A stretch of 64,000 nt of DNA, from the NCBI GenBank assembly GCA_003290165.1, contig QNQO01006245.1, forward strand, positions 155,002 to 219,001, written 5' to 3'. A program made the position numbers and the translations under genes. Position 1 is the stretch's first letter, and each line of letters begins with the position of its first letter. Shown piece by piece: positions 10,531-22,922 of this stretch. The notes beneath the pieces are model-generated. The model saw only the letters and a program-made list of their open reading frames with translations, searched no databases and had not been told where the DNA came from. The DNA is from Berberis thunbergii (Eukaryota > Streptophyta > Magnoliopsida > Ranunculales > Berberidaceae).

Positions 10531-11175
10531 GGAAGGAGACATTAACAAAGGCGCCAGAGAGTATAGAGAGGATAATACTATAGAAGCTGCACAAGATTTG
10601 TGCCATGGTCCGACCAATGGATGCAGCACGTTTTTCTTGATTACTTTTCAGTTGTTCATTGAAAATTGAGTGTAAAGCTTATGTGATGATTTTGGTATAT
10701 GTAATTAGTTTTCTTGTTTGCTTCCATGTATGTAAGGCATGTTTGATAATTTTTTAAGCATATTTAGTCTTTTCATTCATGAACATGCAAATATTAAGGT
10801 AAACAGCCAAGGATGTCTACATCCATGGTTGCTGATTATAATGTATGAGTTTCTAAAGTTCTCTCGAGCGCAAATTAGAGGACATATCATTAACTATATG
10901 TTGAAGCCTTTTGGTTCTCCAAAACCATAGAGATTCACTAAATTTATGAAAAGTTACTTGCAAGAAAAAGAACTATGGCATACAGAAATTGCATCACTTG
11001 ACGTAAAGTCTGCCTACTGTTACAGACCTGTAACTAATACATGAGAACAGTTGAAGAGGAGAAAAATAGATCAGATTGCATGCATTTTGAATTTACAATA
11101 AGCCAAACCTCATCAGTATTAAAACACTGAAGTAGCCTATATGCTTCAATCCCTGATGAAGCATGTTGGAAGAAA
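10531..11175. other. Region between convergent IST1-like and HOP2 genes
   Basis: This holds the presumed 3'UTRs of both genes. No further gene is seen. A short ORF at 10739-10930 has no family features. Confidence 0.55.
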
Positions 11176-13565
11176 TCATTGGCCTATTGCTATCTTCTTA
11201 ACCCCTGGAACTACTTCACTTAAGGACTGATCTCGTTTTCGCTTAGTACTAGGTGGAACTAGTTCACCAATGGACTGCAAATTGACAGCAACATCTTCAT
11301 CGTACTCTATTCCAAGTTCTTCCTGTAAGGTTAAGATCCCATTAGAATTGAATTCAAAGAACATAAACATGAAGTTATTAACCTCATTTTCCCACCTTAA
11401 ATTCTTTAAGATCCTTGGGTGAGTTCTCAGTTATGGTATCCCACAGGTCTTTGAACATCCTTTTACGCTTTCTCCATTGACTGATTCCTTCTGTGTACAT
11501 CTTCTCAACTTCTTTCCTGTCTTCAGGTCTCACCAGTGTCACTCCTTCACGCATCTTTTTCAACTTGGCTTCCATTTCCTCAACCTGATAAAGGAGAATA
11601 AATTTTTGATGTTCTCATAATTTGATAGATATATTTGCTATCTGGTTAAAAAGTGGCTCACCTCAGTTCTTAGCTTTTCATTTTTAGCAAGTATTTGTTC
11701 CAGGGTCATATTAGACTGTAAAGCTCGGATTTCTGCACAACGATTTGAAGTATTAGACTACGGAAATAGTGATATGTACATGTTTCTCAATTAATATATG
11801 TAAGAAGCCTGTAGAAAATCCCATTGGTGACAGTTTTTGTAATCTCATTAGCTTGTGTTAAACAAAATGAATGGCCAATACCTCCCTCGACCTCGTTAGT
11901 TGCTTTCCTTTGGTTTTCCAGTTCCTGCTGTAGTCTGGCATTCTCTTTCTTCATTTGATCAAGCTCTTCGCTGTTGGGAATGTCAAATTGATCTTGGCGA
12001 GCAATGTATATTTTCTGTTTACCATATTCTTTGAATGAAATTCGTCCACTGTCAGCCAGACTATCCAATGCTTTTTGAACAGAAGTCTTCTTGAGGTTAT
12101 ATTTTTGCAGAGCATCAGCAACATTTTGAGCATTTAAAGGTCTATTTTGCTGCACGTCAAAAGATAACAACCAATAAGGCAAGAAGGAAAAAAGTTAAAC
12201 CTGCACATGAAACAACCGACAGTGAAACTAACATTGCATGATATGGAATAGAATTTAACAACAGAATGAGACATGTGATTAGCTAAATGGATATCTAATT
12301 TACTGTAACTGGCTTATTAACATACTTATACAGTATTGGGGGTGAAGATGATAACTGAAATACAAGCTAACCATGTATTAACTCTTTCTACCAAATCACA
12401 CCAACCCTTGGGTATAACATAAAGGGAACAAACTCAACCAACACTTAGCATCAACTGGGAGCTTATATAATTTTTAGTTATTAATATAATCACTCTCCTC
12501 ATTCATTTAGTATATCCCCAGGGAGGTATGAGTCTCTTATGGGGTATGCCACACCTGGTATTCAGAAAATCATAATTGTTAACTTCATGACGCTGCTCAT
12601 GTGACAGGGATATCCTTGTTTCATCAACTATGGAACTTTAAAGAACATTCGAGCTTGAGAAACAGAATGCTAGCATTCTCATTGAAGACATTCAAATGAC
12701 ACATTTTTTTTGCCTTTTGGATTACAAGTCAGCATATATACTTCCACAAAATAGATAATCTTGTTTTCTAAGATGCAAATACTATTTCACTCTTCAGCAC
12801 TACGAAAATGTGCATGTGCTCAGAACCAAAGTTGAATCATATGGATGCCTTTTACTCTTGACTGAGAGAGTATAATTTTTTTATTTCCAATATATAGACG
12901 GCTCAGAAGTTTTATTGATTATTAGCATTATCCCACTATATTAAACAATCTAACTAAACAATAAGAAACAAAAAGTGAAAGAAATCACAGTTCAGCATCT
13001 AAAATTTCTGCACAGGGCTAGCCCAAAATATTTTTCCCAGAAACACGAATCTAATACTTATATCTCTAGAAGTAAATCTAATAATAACAATATGCTTGAA
13101 CACACTTTCAATTCCCATCATTTGTACATGAAAGGAAACCCCTAAATCCCCAAAAAGACCACGGCTCCATCAACACGAACAAACACTTGAAAGCATTTTT
13201 AAGTTAAGAAATGACTAATAAAAGCAAGAATTCATGATTCGATCATCAAAACAAAAGGAACAATTACTGAGCGATTAAATCAGAAATGTAAAAACCTAAT
13301 CGAGATCCAGAGGAGATTCTCACCTCATTGACGAAGTTCAAAACGATTCCTGAAATCAAGCAGTGAATCAACGATTAGATCAGGTGAAGTGACGAAACGA
13401 AGATTTCTTGCACGAATTACGAATTTAAGCATCAAGAGATTAGTTAACTCAATCGAAGCTTAGAGTACAAATTCAAGTGGAAATGGGGTTTTCTGATGGA
13501 TTAGGGTTCAGATCTATTGATATATGCCGGAGTTTACCTTCTGCGTTATCGGACTTGGGCGCCAT
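11176..13565 (-). CDS. HOP2: HOP2 homologous-pairing protein (AHP2/PSMC3IP), intact
   Basis: HOP2 partners MND1 to help DMC1 and RAD51 invade the homologous chromosome in meiosis. Six exons join in frame: 13538-13565, 13324-13349, 11882-12149, 11662-11732, 11396-11584 and 11176-11322. They total 729 nt, or 242 residues, close to the usual 217-226. The N-terminal winged helix reads EGIVLNFVNEQNRPLNAQNV, QKALDSLADSGRISFKEYGK and QKIYIARQDQFD. A Glu/Lys/Gln-rich coiled coil follows (MKKENARLQQELENQRK, then MEAKLKKMREG), then LVRPEDRKEVEKMY, QWRKRKRMFKDLWD and the C-terminal EELGIEYDEDVAVN. The tail is basic (KRKRDQS) and somewhat longer than in Arabidopsis. The second intron (12150-13323) is about 1.2 kb. 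All splice sites are GT/AG and no frame fault is seen. Confidence 0.95.
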
Positions 13566-13608
13566 TGCTGATCTGAAATCTGAAAGTCAGTTTTGAGAAC
13601 TCAGAAGA

Positions 13609-13616
13609 GCGGGAAA
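13609..13616 (-). promoter_or_regulatory. E2F-type site upstream of HOP2
   Basis: TTTCCCGC on the minus strand is a perfect match to the plant E2F consensus TTTSSCGC and lies 44 bp before the HOP2 start codon. E2F control of recombination genes is known in plants; that it acts here is inference. Confidence 0.55.
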
Positions 13617-13619
13617 AGA

Positions 13620-14453
13620 GCTGCGACTTCCCTCCCTTGCTTGTTGAGGAGGATTTGAAATACAAGAAATGAGAAATGATGGGTGAGAGATATGACTGCT
13701 TTCACTATTTTGCCCTTGTAATCTACCACGACTACGCTACGAGTGAGTCACTAACTTCTTTTTGTTCTTCACACAAATTCTGGGGATCTGGGTGGGAGTC
13801 GGGGAGTGGAAGGGACTCCCTCAAATTCTTAATTCACATCCTTTCGTTGTTTGGTTCCCTAGCAAACCAAATAAAAATATGAGCTGAAATTTTTCAAAAA
13901 AATTGTATAGTAATAATAGAAACATTGTGTTATTTTTAGCTTGTTTTAACAGATTACGTCAAGATCCGTGTTTAAGTCCACGCAATTAAATATTTTGCAA
14001 CAATTCTATGTCGCCGACTCCGAAAATCTCCGGAATGGGCTTTGATGATGATGAATTCTAACCAGCCATGTTTGCTAGCATTTTTTTTACAATTCTACCC
14101 CTCCTATAGATAGTGTTTGTGATTATGTTTTAAAGAGTAGGGTTAAAAATGTAAAAACACAAAAAAAATCCTAGCATACGTGACTGACAAGACTTACTCA
14201 ATATCTTGATAAAAGGGTTTTTTCCTAGTTTTTAAAGATCACCCTTTGGAGCGGCTTGCATCGTGCCCAAGATGAGCTCTAGCTCGCTTCGTGATATTAG
14301 AGAATTTCCCTTTAACCCATTTAGTGTGGATCTCGAGGCGCAGAAGTCAAAAAGAGTTGAAACTTTGAAATATTGTTTCAGATGGTAATGTTTAATTTTT
14401 CTCAAAATTTTAGCTTAAATAGAGTAGTGGAAGCCTGTAAAATTAATATTTTA
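13620..14453. other. Upstream of HOP2, no gene seen
   Basis: AT-rich DNA. The only frame, at 13676-13882, has no family features. Confidence 0.5.
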
Positions 14454-14461
14454 TTTTGCAC

Positions 14462-14955
14462 CAAGGATTGTGATTTCGTTTTTCAAGTTAATTTCGGTGT
14501 CCTGATTTTAAGAAATATTTCGGTGTGTAAATAAAAAACGTAAAAAATTCGAGGATACATGAAATATATAATGAATTTGAGGGTATATTAAATATGTGAA
14601 AATAAATGCAAGTAAATAAATGTATTAAACACATTAAATGAAACCAAAATACCAATAATTAAAAAATCAATGGGTAGTTTAAAAAATCAATATATACGTA
14701 AAAGAAGTGATAATTAGGAAATTAGGGGGTGAGTTCAAAAATCAGTAAAAAATTAGAATAAATGATAATTAAAAAAACTCAAAATTTACAAAAAAAAAAA
14801 TCCTCGAAAAAATTTAATTTTTAGTACTTGGTTTTTTATTTTTACCGGAAAACGAAATTTACGAAAAAAATTCAATTTTTCTTTCACCTTTTTTTCCGTA
14901 ATTTCAAAAAAAAATCGGCGAAATTTTGTATAATTTCGCGAAATCACAATCCTTG
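14462..14955. mobile_element. hAT-like MITE
   Basis: The 494-bp segment starts CAAGGATTGTGATTTCG and ends with the exact inverse, CGAAATCACAATCCTTG, giving 17-bp terminal inverted repeats. It is flanked by TTTTGCAC (14454-14461) and TTTTGGAC (14956-14963), an 8-bp duplication with one mismatch, as expected for hAT elements. The inside is very AT-rich and non-coding. Long A/T runs and AAATTTCG words near both ends add further self-complementarity. Confidence 0.82.
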
Positions 14956-15359
14956 TTTTGGACAATGCAAAATATATGCATTTTTAGGGATTTGAATTGG
15001 AAAAATTAATAGGTTATCATGCAGAGTACATATTAGTGCAAATGAGAGAATTGAGGTCTTATTCTTATTTTTGAATTTACAATGACAGCTCGTAAAAGTC
15101 CAAATATCGTCAGTTTTGGCCCAATTAACTAGTGTGTCAATTTGATCGGGTTATGGGGCACATATCCAATTTGGAAAAATTTTGAATCATCTCCCCCAAG
15201 TAAGAGATTTTTTTTTCAAAAATCAAAATTAATGCAAAACCAAACTTAACTGTCAAGCTAAAATCATCTTGAACGTCCATTCAAACCATCCAACCATGAT
15301 AAATTTTTCATTAAAACAAGAGGGGGGAAAACCAGTAGTTTGATCTCATAGCGACAACT

Positions 15360-15471
15360 CAACCCTCATATTTAAATGTTCCTACATTGGCTACTCCTAC
15401 TACTCCACTAGGGTTTCTCCTTTCCCCATCCATCCTTCCAACTCTCAATCAAATCTCTTCGCTTTCAAGGT
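15360..15471 (+). other. Leader-like segment, possible orphan 5' exon
   Basis: A TATTTAAATG box (about 15370) is followed by CT-rich leader sequence with AGGGTTTCTCC and a good donor (TTCAAG then GTAAAA, about 15469). This is the layout of a plant housekeeping 5'UTR with a leader intron. No coding exon that I can recognise follows, so it may be an orphaned promoter and first exon. Confidence 0.3.
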
Positions 15472-16998
15472 AAAACTTTTTCATTTTTTCGATTTAGCTT
15501 TTCTTTTGCTCGTCTGCATATTCAAATTTCTCTTTTGGTACTTGTGGCATGTCTGGTGTTAGGAAGACAATGAACTGGCCAAAAATATGTTTCTTCGCAC
15601 CACCGAGCAATTTTTATGATTTTTTTTCTAGTTTTAGCGTACATACAAACTCGCCAAAGGGTTTTCGAGTTATGATACTCATCTAAATGTTCTCGAGTGG
15701 TAATCGAAAAAAATATGGTCAAATGAATTACTCAACTCAGTATTCTCGGGTGGGTTAGAAGTAAAGTCACCTAGATTGGGGTATTTTTTAAAATAGTTGA
15801 TTCATTTTTTCTTCAACCAACTTCTCTTCAAAGTTTTTGGAACATTCAAATAAGCTCCTTAAAGTCCAAAATAAAGCTCAAAAAACAAAAATGAGCAGAT
15901 GACCTACAAATTTGTTGGAAATCAAGCAAAGAACCTAAAAACGGTCGAAAATGGCTGAAATTATGTCTTCCTTATTGGGTTGCACATATACGGGTACTGG
16001 TACGGAATTAGTACAGGAATATGAAAATTTTCTAAAATTGAGGATACGAGTATAGTAGGATATGACATTAAAATAATAATTATTATATATTTAAAAAAAC
16101 ATGACAAATCATTAATTAATGAATAATATTAATATACCATAAACATGATTGCATAAACACCAAAGTCGTACGATTATCATTTCAGTAATTTGTTGAACAC
16201 CTAAAAGTTATCATAACTCATAAATATATGCAGCCTAAACATGAACGTCCCACAAAAAATATGTTCAGATATCATCCTAGTCATGCCAGTTTTGAAGAAA
16301 ATAGAAATATACATGTGTGTGTGCACGTTTTGTCATATCAAGGTCATAGGTTGTCTATTGACAATGAGATAAACCTCTTGACAATGTCCAAGGTGTATCG
16401 ATGGTGTATCCAATACGGGTACATTGAGTTTTTTGGCATATCGATGCTTCCTAACTTCCTTAGAAAGGACTGAATTTTTCTGGCGATTTTTTGATGGAAT
16501 TATATTTTCTGGCGAGAAAAGGATCAGATCCGCTTTTATGTAGGGTGGTGAGAAGGTAAAATTTGTGAAATGGGATTCTGAAACTCACGTCTTTTACTCA
16601 AATACAAACCCAAACAATTGGCCATTAGATTGTTGTTGATCCTACGGTTGATAATAACGTCTAAAAAGATTAGTTTCCTAAAAAATAGTTTCCTATTAAA
16701 CTAGTTAGCGGCTCCAGCCGAGCCAAGCTAAAAAGATTAGTTTCCTGAAAAAAAAAATTACAAACGCCGAAAATCCATGATTTCTTTTTTTTCTTTTGCT
16801 TTCCCTCTTCTTCTTCCCTATATATGCTTATTCTCTTCTTATTTTTCCAGATTTGAAACTATTGGCAAGGTTCAAACATTCTAATCGAACGAGTAGAGTA
16901 GTGGAAATCCATTGAAAATAAAAAGAACTTGCTTATCATCCCCCAAAACAAATTAGGCATTAATTATTTTCTGAACAAGACACTAACTAATTTGTTTT
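15472..16998. other. AT-rich intergenic DNA, no gene seen
   Basis: Short frames only (for example 16228-16473), with no motif or splice pattern I can support. Confidence 0.5.
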
Positions 16999-17432
16999 AC
17001 TTAACTAGGTAGTTTGAGATGTTTTAGATCTCGATGAAAGGTTTTTAGTAGAATGAAGCCACTGAACATCTAGAAAATTGACTTCTTCGTTGAAAACTAA
17101 TTACTTAACTAGGTAGTTTGAGATGTTTTAGACTGCACATCCAGAAATTTGACTTCTTTGTTGAAAACTAATCACTTAACTAGGTAGTTTCAGATGTTTT
17201 AGACTGAACATCTAGAAAATTGACTTCTCTATTGAAAACTAATTAGTTGATGTTTTAGATCTCGACGAAAGGTTTTCAAAAAATGAAGCCACTGAACATC
17301 TAGAAAATTGAGTTCTTAGTTGAAAACTAATTAATTAACTAGGCTGTTTGAGATGCTTTAGATCTCGACAAAAGGTTTTCAGTAGAATGAAGCCACTAAA
17401 CATCCAGAAAATTGACTTATCAGTTGAAAACT
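16999..17432 (+). repeat. Tandem array of about five imperfect ~70-105 bp units
   Basis: Units start near 16999, 17103, 17174, 17245 and 17333, each with ACTTAACTAGGTAGTTTGAG-like and GAACATCTAGAAAATTGA-like words and ending TTGAAAACTAAT. Copies 2 and 3 lack the central block (GATCTCGATGAAAGG to GAATGAAGCC), giving a short and a long unit type. No coding frame runs through them. Confidence 0.88.
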
Positions 17433-18234
17433 ATGTAATTTGAAACAAAACAAATATTTACATGCACTTGCAACTCAGATTAATTAGAAAGCTTTGTGCA
17501 TGTCATGTGACTACTAACATGTTCCTGTTATTGCTCACAATTTTCCAATGGTACTAATTTCATGAAAAGAAGCCTCTTATGAGACTAGCAGAACTTGCAA
17601 ACTTTTTTGACGTCAAAATGGTGTTAGATAAGATTATTTGCAGATTGGAGAAAACCACCAAGGAATTACTTGTCCAATATGGGAAGCCAATTCGGCAAAT
17701 CATTTATCACTTAACTCATGAGGGTGCAATCAATTTATCATTTCATATCGAATGTAACAGGCATATGCATTCCTTCAGTTAAGGTTTTTATTAGTTGACG
17801 TCGTAAACTAGTACAAATTGAACACTTTTTTTCTTTATAAAAAGAAGTTGTAAACATACAAATGAACAATTGGTTGAGTCTAACTATCTACCGAAACAAC
17901 CATCAAAACTTCTCTTTACCAAAGAGATATAAATTGGTAAACACTCCTAACAAATCCAACTTGTTAAAGTTTTAAATCAACTATAAGCAAAATGAAAGCT
18001 ATGATAAATTAGCTTGTGCTTTATGTACGTAAAGAATCAATGTCGATCAGAAGTTACATGTGCAAACCTTCGCCATATCCTATCAAACTATAGTACTCGT
18101 AAACCCAAAAAAAAAAAGGTTAGGGACATCATCAATGAAAAGTACAAATATTCTCAATGATCTAAAATCTTGTCCCTCGTAAAATAGCTACTTGTAGGAA
18201 CATTTGTTTAAGGCTTATAAATTAATTGCATCTT
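17433..18234. other. Region between the tandem array and the FAR1 relic
   Basis: AT-rich. A 67-codon frame at 17579-17782 (MRLAELANFFDVKMVLDKII at its start) has no family I recognise and no supporting splice signals. Confidence 0.4.
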
Positions 18235-19209
18235 CTAAGATACTTTATATATATAAGAAATTGCCAAAGGTTGAAATGGCTTGTATTGTCTAGCATAATT
18301 CATGTTTTGCAAGTCAAACAAACCACATAAGAAGTTTATTTTATTACCTTGCCCTACTTGGGGGCATTTTCTCATGTCGTGCCCTTGTACTCTACATATT
18401 GTACATTTACGTTTATATTTACCCGACATTGCTTCAATCAAGCTCATAATTCTACTAGTGTTGCTAATATACTCTTTTCCTTTGTCATTTTTTGCCCTAC
18501 CCTTTATTTGTGATATATGTGGGTCAAGAATATAAAACTGTGATGATTTAACCACACCCTTATCTTGTTCTCTTTCTAAAGCTAAAACTTGAATAGCGTC
18601 CTCATCTTACCACATTCTTCTAAAACTTGACTAATTAATTCTTCAATAACTCCCACTGATTTTTTGGTATAGTTTATTTGATTATGAGGCAATACATCAT
18701 AGTTGTGTCGATCTCCAACATAGATGGTTGAGTCTAAGTGTTTTAGCACACCCTTGATTTATTTTTTTTAACCATTTTGTCCATCGTCTTGAATGTGTTA
18801 GCTCATTGCATCCATCTTTTTAGAATGAAATGTTCTGGGATTTCATCTATATCAGCACGTTGAAATACTTATAGCGCATGCCTGCACAGTATACCTGCCA
18901 AATTCGAAATGTTGGCATCCACAATATATTTCATTTGTTCTAGCTTTTAACTTCACACTAAATTGTTCAAGCACACCGGATATTGCCATAGTCAAGTATG
19001 TTTGAAAATCATCATCTTTCTCCATGTCTTTTAATTTGTAATGGAGTACATCAACCAATTGAGTGCAAAACTTTTCAAACATATTTCTAGTGTAGACAGT
19101 TGCGACATGCTTCAATATCAAGTTGTTTTCATTAACAATTTGATTTTTGTGTTCAGACACAATCTTCAAGGTTATCTTTTTCAACTATCTTTTCTAACAC
19201 TTGATCATA
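18235..19209 (-). pseudogene. FAR1-related gene, C-terminal part (piece 4 of 4)
   Basis: On the minus strand, just inside the CACTA-1 insertion, the sequence reads YDQVLEKIVEKDN. Then come LKHVATVYTRNMFEKF, LEQFSVKLKA and NEIYCGCQHFEFGRY, the last being the start of a SWIM zinc finger. IPEHFILKRWM and finally a zinc knuckle CTICRVQGHDMRKC (C-x2-C-x4-H-x4-C) follow. This is the tail of a FAR1/FHY3-related protein, a family domesticated from Mutator-like transposases. Stop codons and shifts interrupt the frame, and the SWIM finger has lost its later Cys/His pair. The rest of the gene lies on the same strand beyond three transposon insertions. Confidence 0.88.
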
Positions 19210-19292
19210 CACTACAACACAATTGGCTTTTAATAGCATTTGAGCATAGCGTTTTTTACGCTGATGCTATAAAAGCCCAAAATTTAATAGCA
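19210..19292 (+). repeat. CACTA-1 left terminus and subterminal repeats
   Basis: Terminal CACTACAACA followed by TAATAGCATTTGAGCATAGC and further ATAGC units. It is less repeat-rich than the right end. Confidence 0.85.
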
Positions 19293-19719
19293 TTTTAAGA
19301 ATAAAACGCATAAAAGTCGAAGCAGGAAAAACTAAAATTAACCCCGTTCGATTCCCTCCCATTTTTACATTTGCTTCCCTCTTAGTCTCGCTCTCTTTCC
19401 CCCCTCATTCACAGCAGATCGAATGCTCTCCCCTGACCTCTCCTCCTCTTTGCCCCCTCTCTTTCTCTCTTCTTCCTTGGCGCATTCTCTCCCTCTTCAC
19501 AAATCTCTCTCAAAAGCTCCTCTCTTCTTCATCTTTCATGGCACCCCAAACATGATTTCTTCAAGCAAAATAGTCTATTGTTCTCATCTCTTCCTCTCCC
19601 CATTTGCAAAGTTGAAAAGTTAGGGTTTCCTCTCCCCATTTGCAAAGTTGAAAATTTAGGGTTTCCTCTCCCAATCTCTTTCTCTCACCATTTGCCTGAT
19701 TTGTTGTTGTTGTTGCAGA

Positions 19720-19965
19720 CATCGAGGATGAGATCCAATCCAGCATCCGTTCGTTGCAGCTCGACTCAGCAGGTAAGAATTCGCTGAATCTCATCCTTTA
19801 CCGTTCGTTCGTTCTCTATCACTACTGTATTCGATGATGTACTAAACGTAAGGTTTCGGTTGAGTTTTGTAGAAGAGAACAACGGTGTGGTTTCGATGGA
19901 TGAAGTGAAATCTGAACAAGTTAAGTCGAAAGAAGTCGTAAAATCTGATAATATGGAAGAAGGTA
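19720..19965 (+). pseudogene. Unidentified captured exons (charged protein)
   Basis: Two exon-like blocks: one ends at CAG/GTAAGA (about 19772) and reads EDEIQSSIRSLQLDSA; the other (about 19872-19963) reads VVSMDEVKSEQVKSKEVVK and ends at a GTAAAG donor. A UTR-like, CT-rich leader precedes them (19400-19700). They could be 5' exons of the DCD gene next door, but I cannot name the parent. Confidence 0.4.
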
Positions 19966-20410
19966 AAGTGTAATTAACGTAATTCTTCTTTTCACTAAGA
20001 TTGAGCTTATCAATATTACCAAAACTTTCGTATATTTACTGTGAAGAAGCGATTTGTAGGTTCTAGTAATTTTTGGTGCTTGACCTAGATTAAAAGATGT
20101 TCTGTTGAAGTGGAAAAATTGATTGGAGGAAACTCTTGAATTTTTTGCTCTTTTGTCTTGATTTCTATTGTCACATGTTAGATGAACCTATTTCGGTGCA
20201 ATAGAGATCTTTGTCTAATTTGAATTGAGAGAAACTTATGTCATTGTATTTATTGGAACAAGTAGCTCTTGTTTTTCACTTGGGAAGCAATGGTTTTTTC
20301 AGAAGAATATAAATTTTTTGTAGTGATTGGTGCTACAATCAGTAGATTTGCCCCCTGATAGGTGAATATTAGGATTCTAGATTGTTGAAAGCTGAAATTC
20401 TAAATGAATA

Positions 20411-20868
20411 TTGTACAATGTTTATATGAGGTTTAAGACTCTTCCACCATCAGAGTCACTTCCAATGAGTGAACTAGTTGGTGGGTATATCTTTGTTTGC
20501 AATAATGATACCATGCAAGAGAACTTGAAGAGGCAACTCTTTGGTAAGCTTCCCCCAATTTCCTTTGCCTTTTGTTGTTCAATTTCAAATTTTTTTTTAT
20601 TTTAAAAAACTTTATTGATCTTTGTTAATTGATTTGAGTGATCATTTGAATTTAATTTGATGTTTTGATCCATGGGTATTGATGGGTTTTATTGAATTTT
20701 GGAAATTGGGTTTTATTGATTAATGGGTAGGCATGATTTGTGGATACATCTGATCTGATATTGTGTTGTTTGTAATTTTGATTTTTCAGGGCTCCCTCCA
20801 AGGTACCACCAGGATTGCCTCTTTTCCTTTACAACTACACCACTCACCAACTCCATCGAATTTTTTAG
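20411..20868 (+). pseudogene. DCD (development and cell death) domain gene fragment
   Basis: The first exon (to 20543) encodes ELVGGYIFVCNNDTMQENLK then RQLFG. The next exon (20790-20868) continues GLPPRY and, after an internal deletion of about 20 bases with a frame change, PGLPLFLYNYTTHQLHRIF. These are the diagnostic N-terminal strands of the plant DCD domain. Splice sites are intact between the two exons, but the deletion and the stop right after HRIF remove the rest of the domain. Captured by CACTA-1. Confidence 0.85.
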
Positions 20869-22289
20869 GTTTGTGGTCTCTTTCCTTGTTTGTATGTTTT
20901 CTACTAATTTTGGGGTAATTAGTATAGAGTTTTGAAGTGATCCTTATGTTGTCTATCATCAAAGTACTACTTTGTGAATTGATGTAGATACTAGATACTA
21001 AAGTTTAGTGTTGAAGTGAAGTACATATCTGCGGTTTAGTGGAAAATTTTCACTTCAAGGGATAATCTGATTGATTTATCATTGTTGCCCTTGTTTAATG
21101 ATACTACAAATGAAGAAATTTAAGATATGTGAGGTATATTGCCTAATATACATATTTGAAGCATGCTTAGATCAATAAAGGATGTTGGATGTCAAGGGTA
21201 GTAGAATGATACTACAAACCTTTTTCTCATTCATTCATAGTTGTTTCCCCTGCAAAAGGAATCATTAAGATCTATTTTTTAACCTGCAAATTTTTTTGGG
21301 GGCACAAAACATCTAGGTTTAGATAAGCACTTCTGATCTGAAGGGTATTTTCACAATTGAAAGCTTGTATGTGTTCTTGGCAACTAGCCTACATTCTTCA
21401 AATCTCTCTACTGTTGCCTTTGGTGATCCATTCTTTTGCCTTTGCTTGAAATTTAAGAACAGAAGGCTATAAAATTGATCTTTGGGATACTTTTAGTATA
21501 GTTGGCGTTCTACCACTATACTTAACAACATTCATTATTGTTGTAAATCCGATTGCTAATGATTTGTAAAGCACATAACATCAATGTATCATTAAGCCTC
21601 GCCTTAAAACATTGTGATCAGAGTATCTTTGTTTTACAATGATGTTCAAAAGTGAGGCAAATGTATGACATACAGTAGTGATTGTTCAGGTGAAATCTTC
21701 TATAAGAAAGTAGAAAGATGAGGCTTTTGCACTTCTGAATGGAGGCTTCCCGTTTGATGAGGATTATTTGTTAGGTCCATCATTATGCCTAGCAATTCAT
21801 CAACTAAGTACAAGAATGTGGACACCTTGATGCTTAATTAGTACATCAATGATCAATCCACCTGGCTGAAATGAAAGTCATGATATTTCTTCATGTTTTG
21901 GTCTGTATGATCATACACTTTGTTATTTATTAAAAATAAAAGACAAAAATAGTATTGCATTAACTGCAAAATTATATAAGTAAATTATTGCATTATTATT
22001 CTTAAAATATTGCCAAAGTCAAAATCTAACTGTCATATACAAGTTGATACATTTATTCATCTGATATTCTGATGTAGTTTATAATAAAGCGGTGCATGCT
22101 TACTCGACAAGTTCTACAGATAGTCTGATATTGTGAATGTGATTTTGAGCTTGTCCAAAGTTCTTGACTGAAAAAACTAGTGATAGTCCTTTCATCCTGT
22201 ATATAAAGTTAATACTGAATGAAATCTATTTGTGTTCAAAATACTCTTTGTGCAAAATACTGAGTATTTCCTCTTTTCCACCTTTCTGG

Positions 22290-22922
22290 TTTCAATAGGA
22301 GAGTTGAAGAAACTCAAAATCCTTGTTGTTGAAGCGAAAAAAGCAAATATACTAGTAATGGCTGCCATTGTCAACACTCAACAAGGTGCTTGAAAAGAAC
22401 GTGTTTCTGTTTGGATCCGTTGAAATAAATGACCGCTCAGTAACGGAGAGGGTTGCTCAAATTGACAGATCACAAAATGCCCATATGAAAGTTGCATATG
22501 ACAAGTAATTTTCCCTAAATTATGTCGTCGTTTGTCCCCATCATTAGTGACTGTTACTAAAGCATATTGTAAAATTACTCCAGCATCTTAATTTCTCTTT
22601 GATCATACAGGTTGTTAGCAAAGACACCAATTAAAAAGGTTCTACACATGGATTTGGTGAGTGTGCAATGACTGATATAGGAAGGAATTTCATCGTAATA
22701 ATTCAAAGTAGAGCATAACACATCCATGAGTTATGATATACTAGTGAACTTGGTGGATATGGAGTAGCAACACTGCATTAGTTGCTCTAAGACTTCACAT
22801 TTTTTACAGTACCTAGTTCAATTGCTGAACTCCTGTGTTGTCAGGGCAAGAAAATTGACCTCAAAGCCATGAAGAAAACTACAGCTGAGTATGAAGCAGC
22901 AAAAGGACTGGCCATCAGAGGT
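22290..22922 (+). pseudogene. Three unidentified captured exons
   Basis: Exon-like blocks read VFLFGSVEINDRSVTERVAQ then RSQNAHMKVAYDK (about 22395-22505), LLAKTPIKKVLHMDL (about 22612-22657, between AG and GTGAGT) and KIDLKAMKKTTAEYEAAKGL (about 22845-22920, before GTACCT). Codon-like constraint and splice sites show a real parent gene, but I do not recognise the family. At least one stop interrupts the first block. Confidence 0.55.

Noticed and set aside
17579..17782. 67-codon frame as a small gene
   Set aside because: No family recognised, and no promoter or splice context; kept only as a note.
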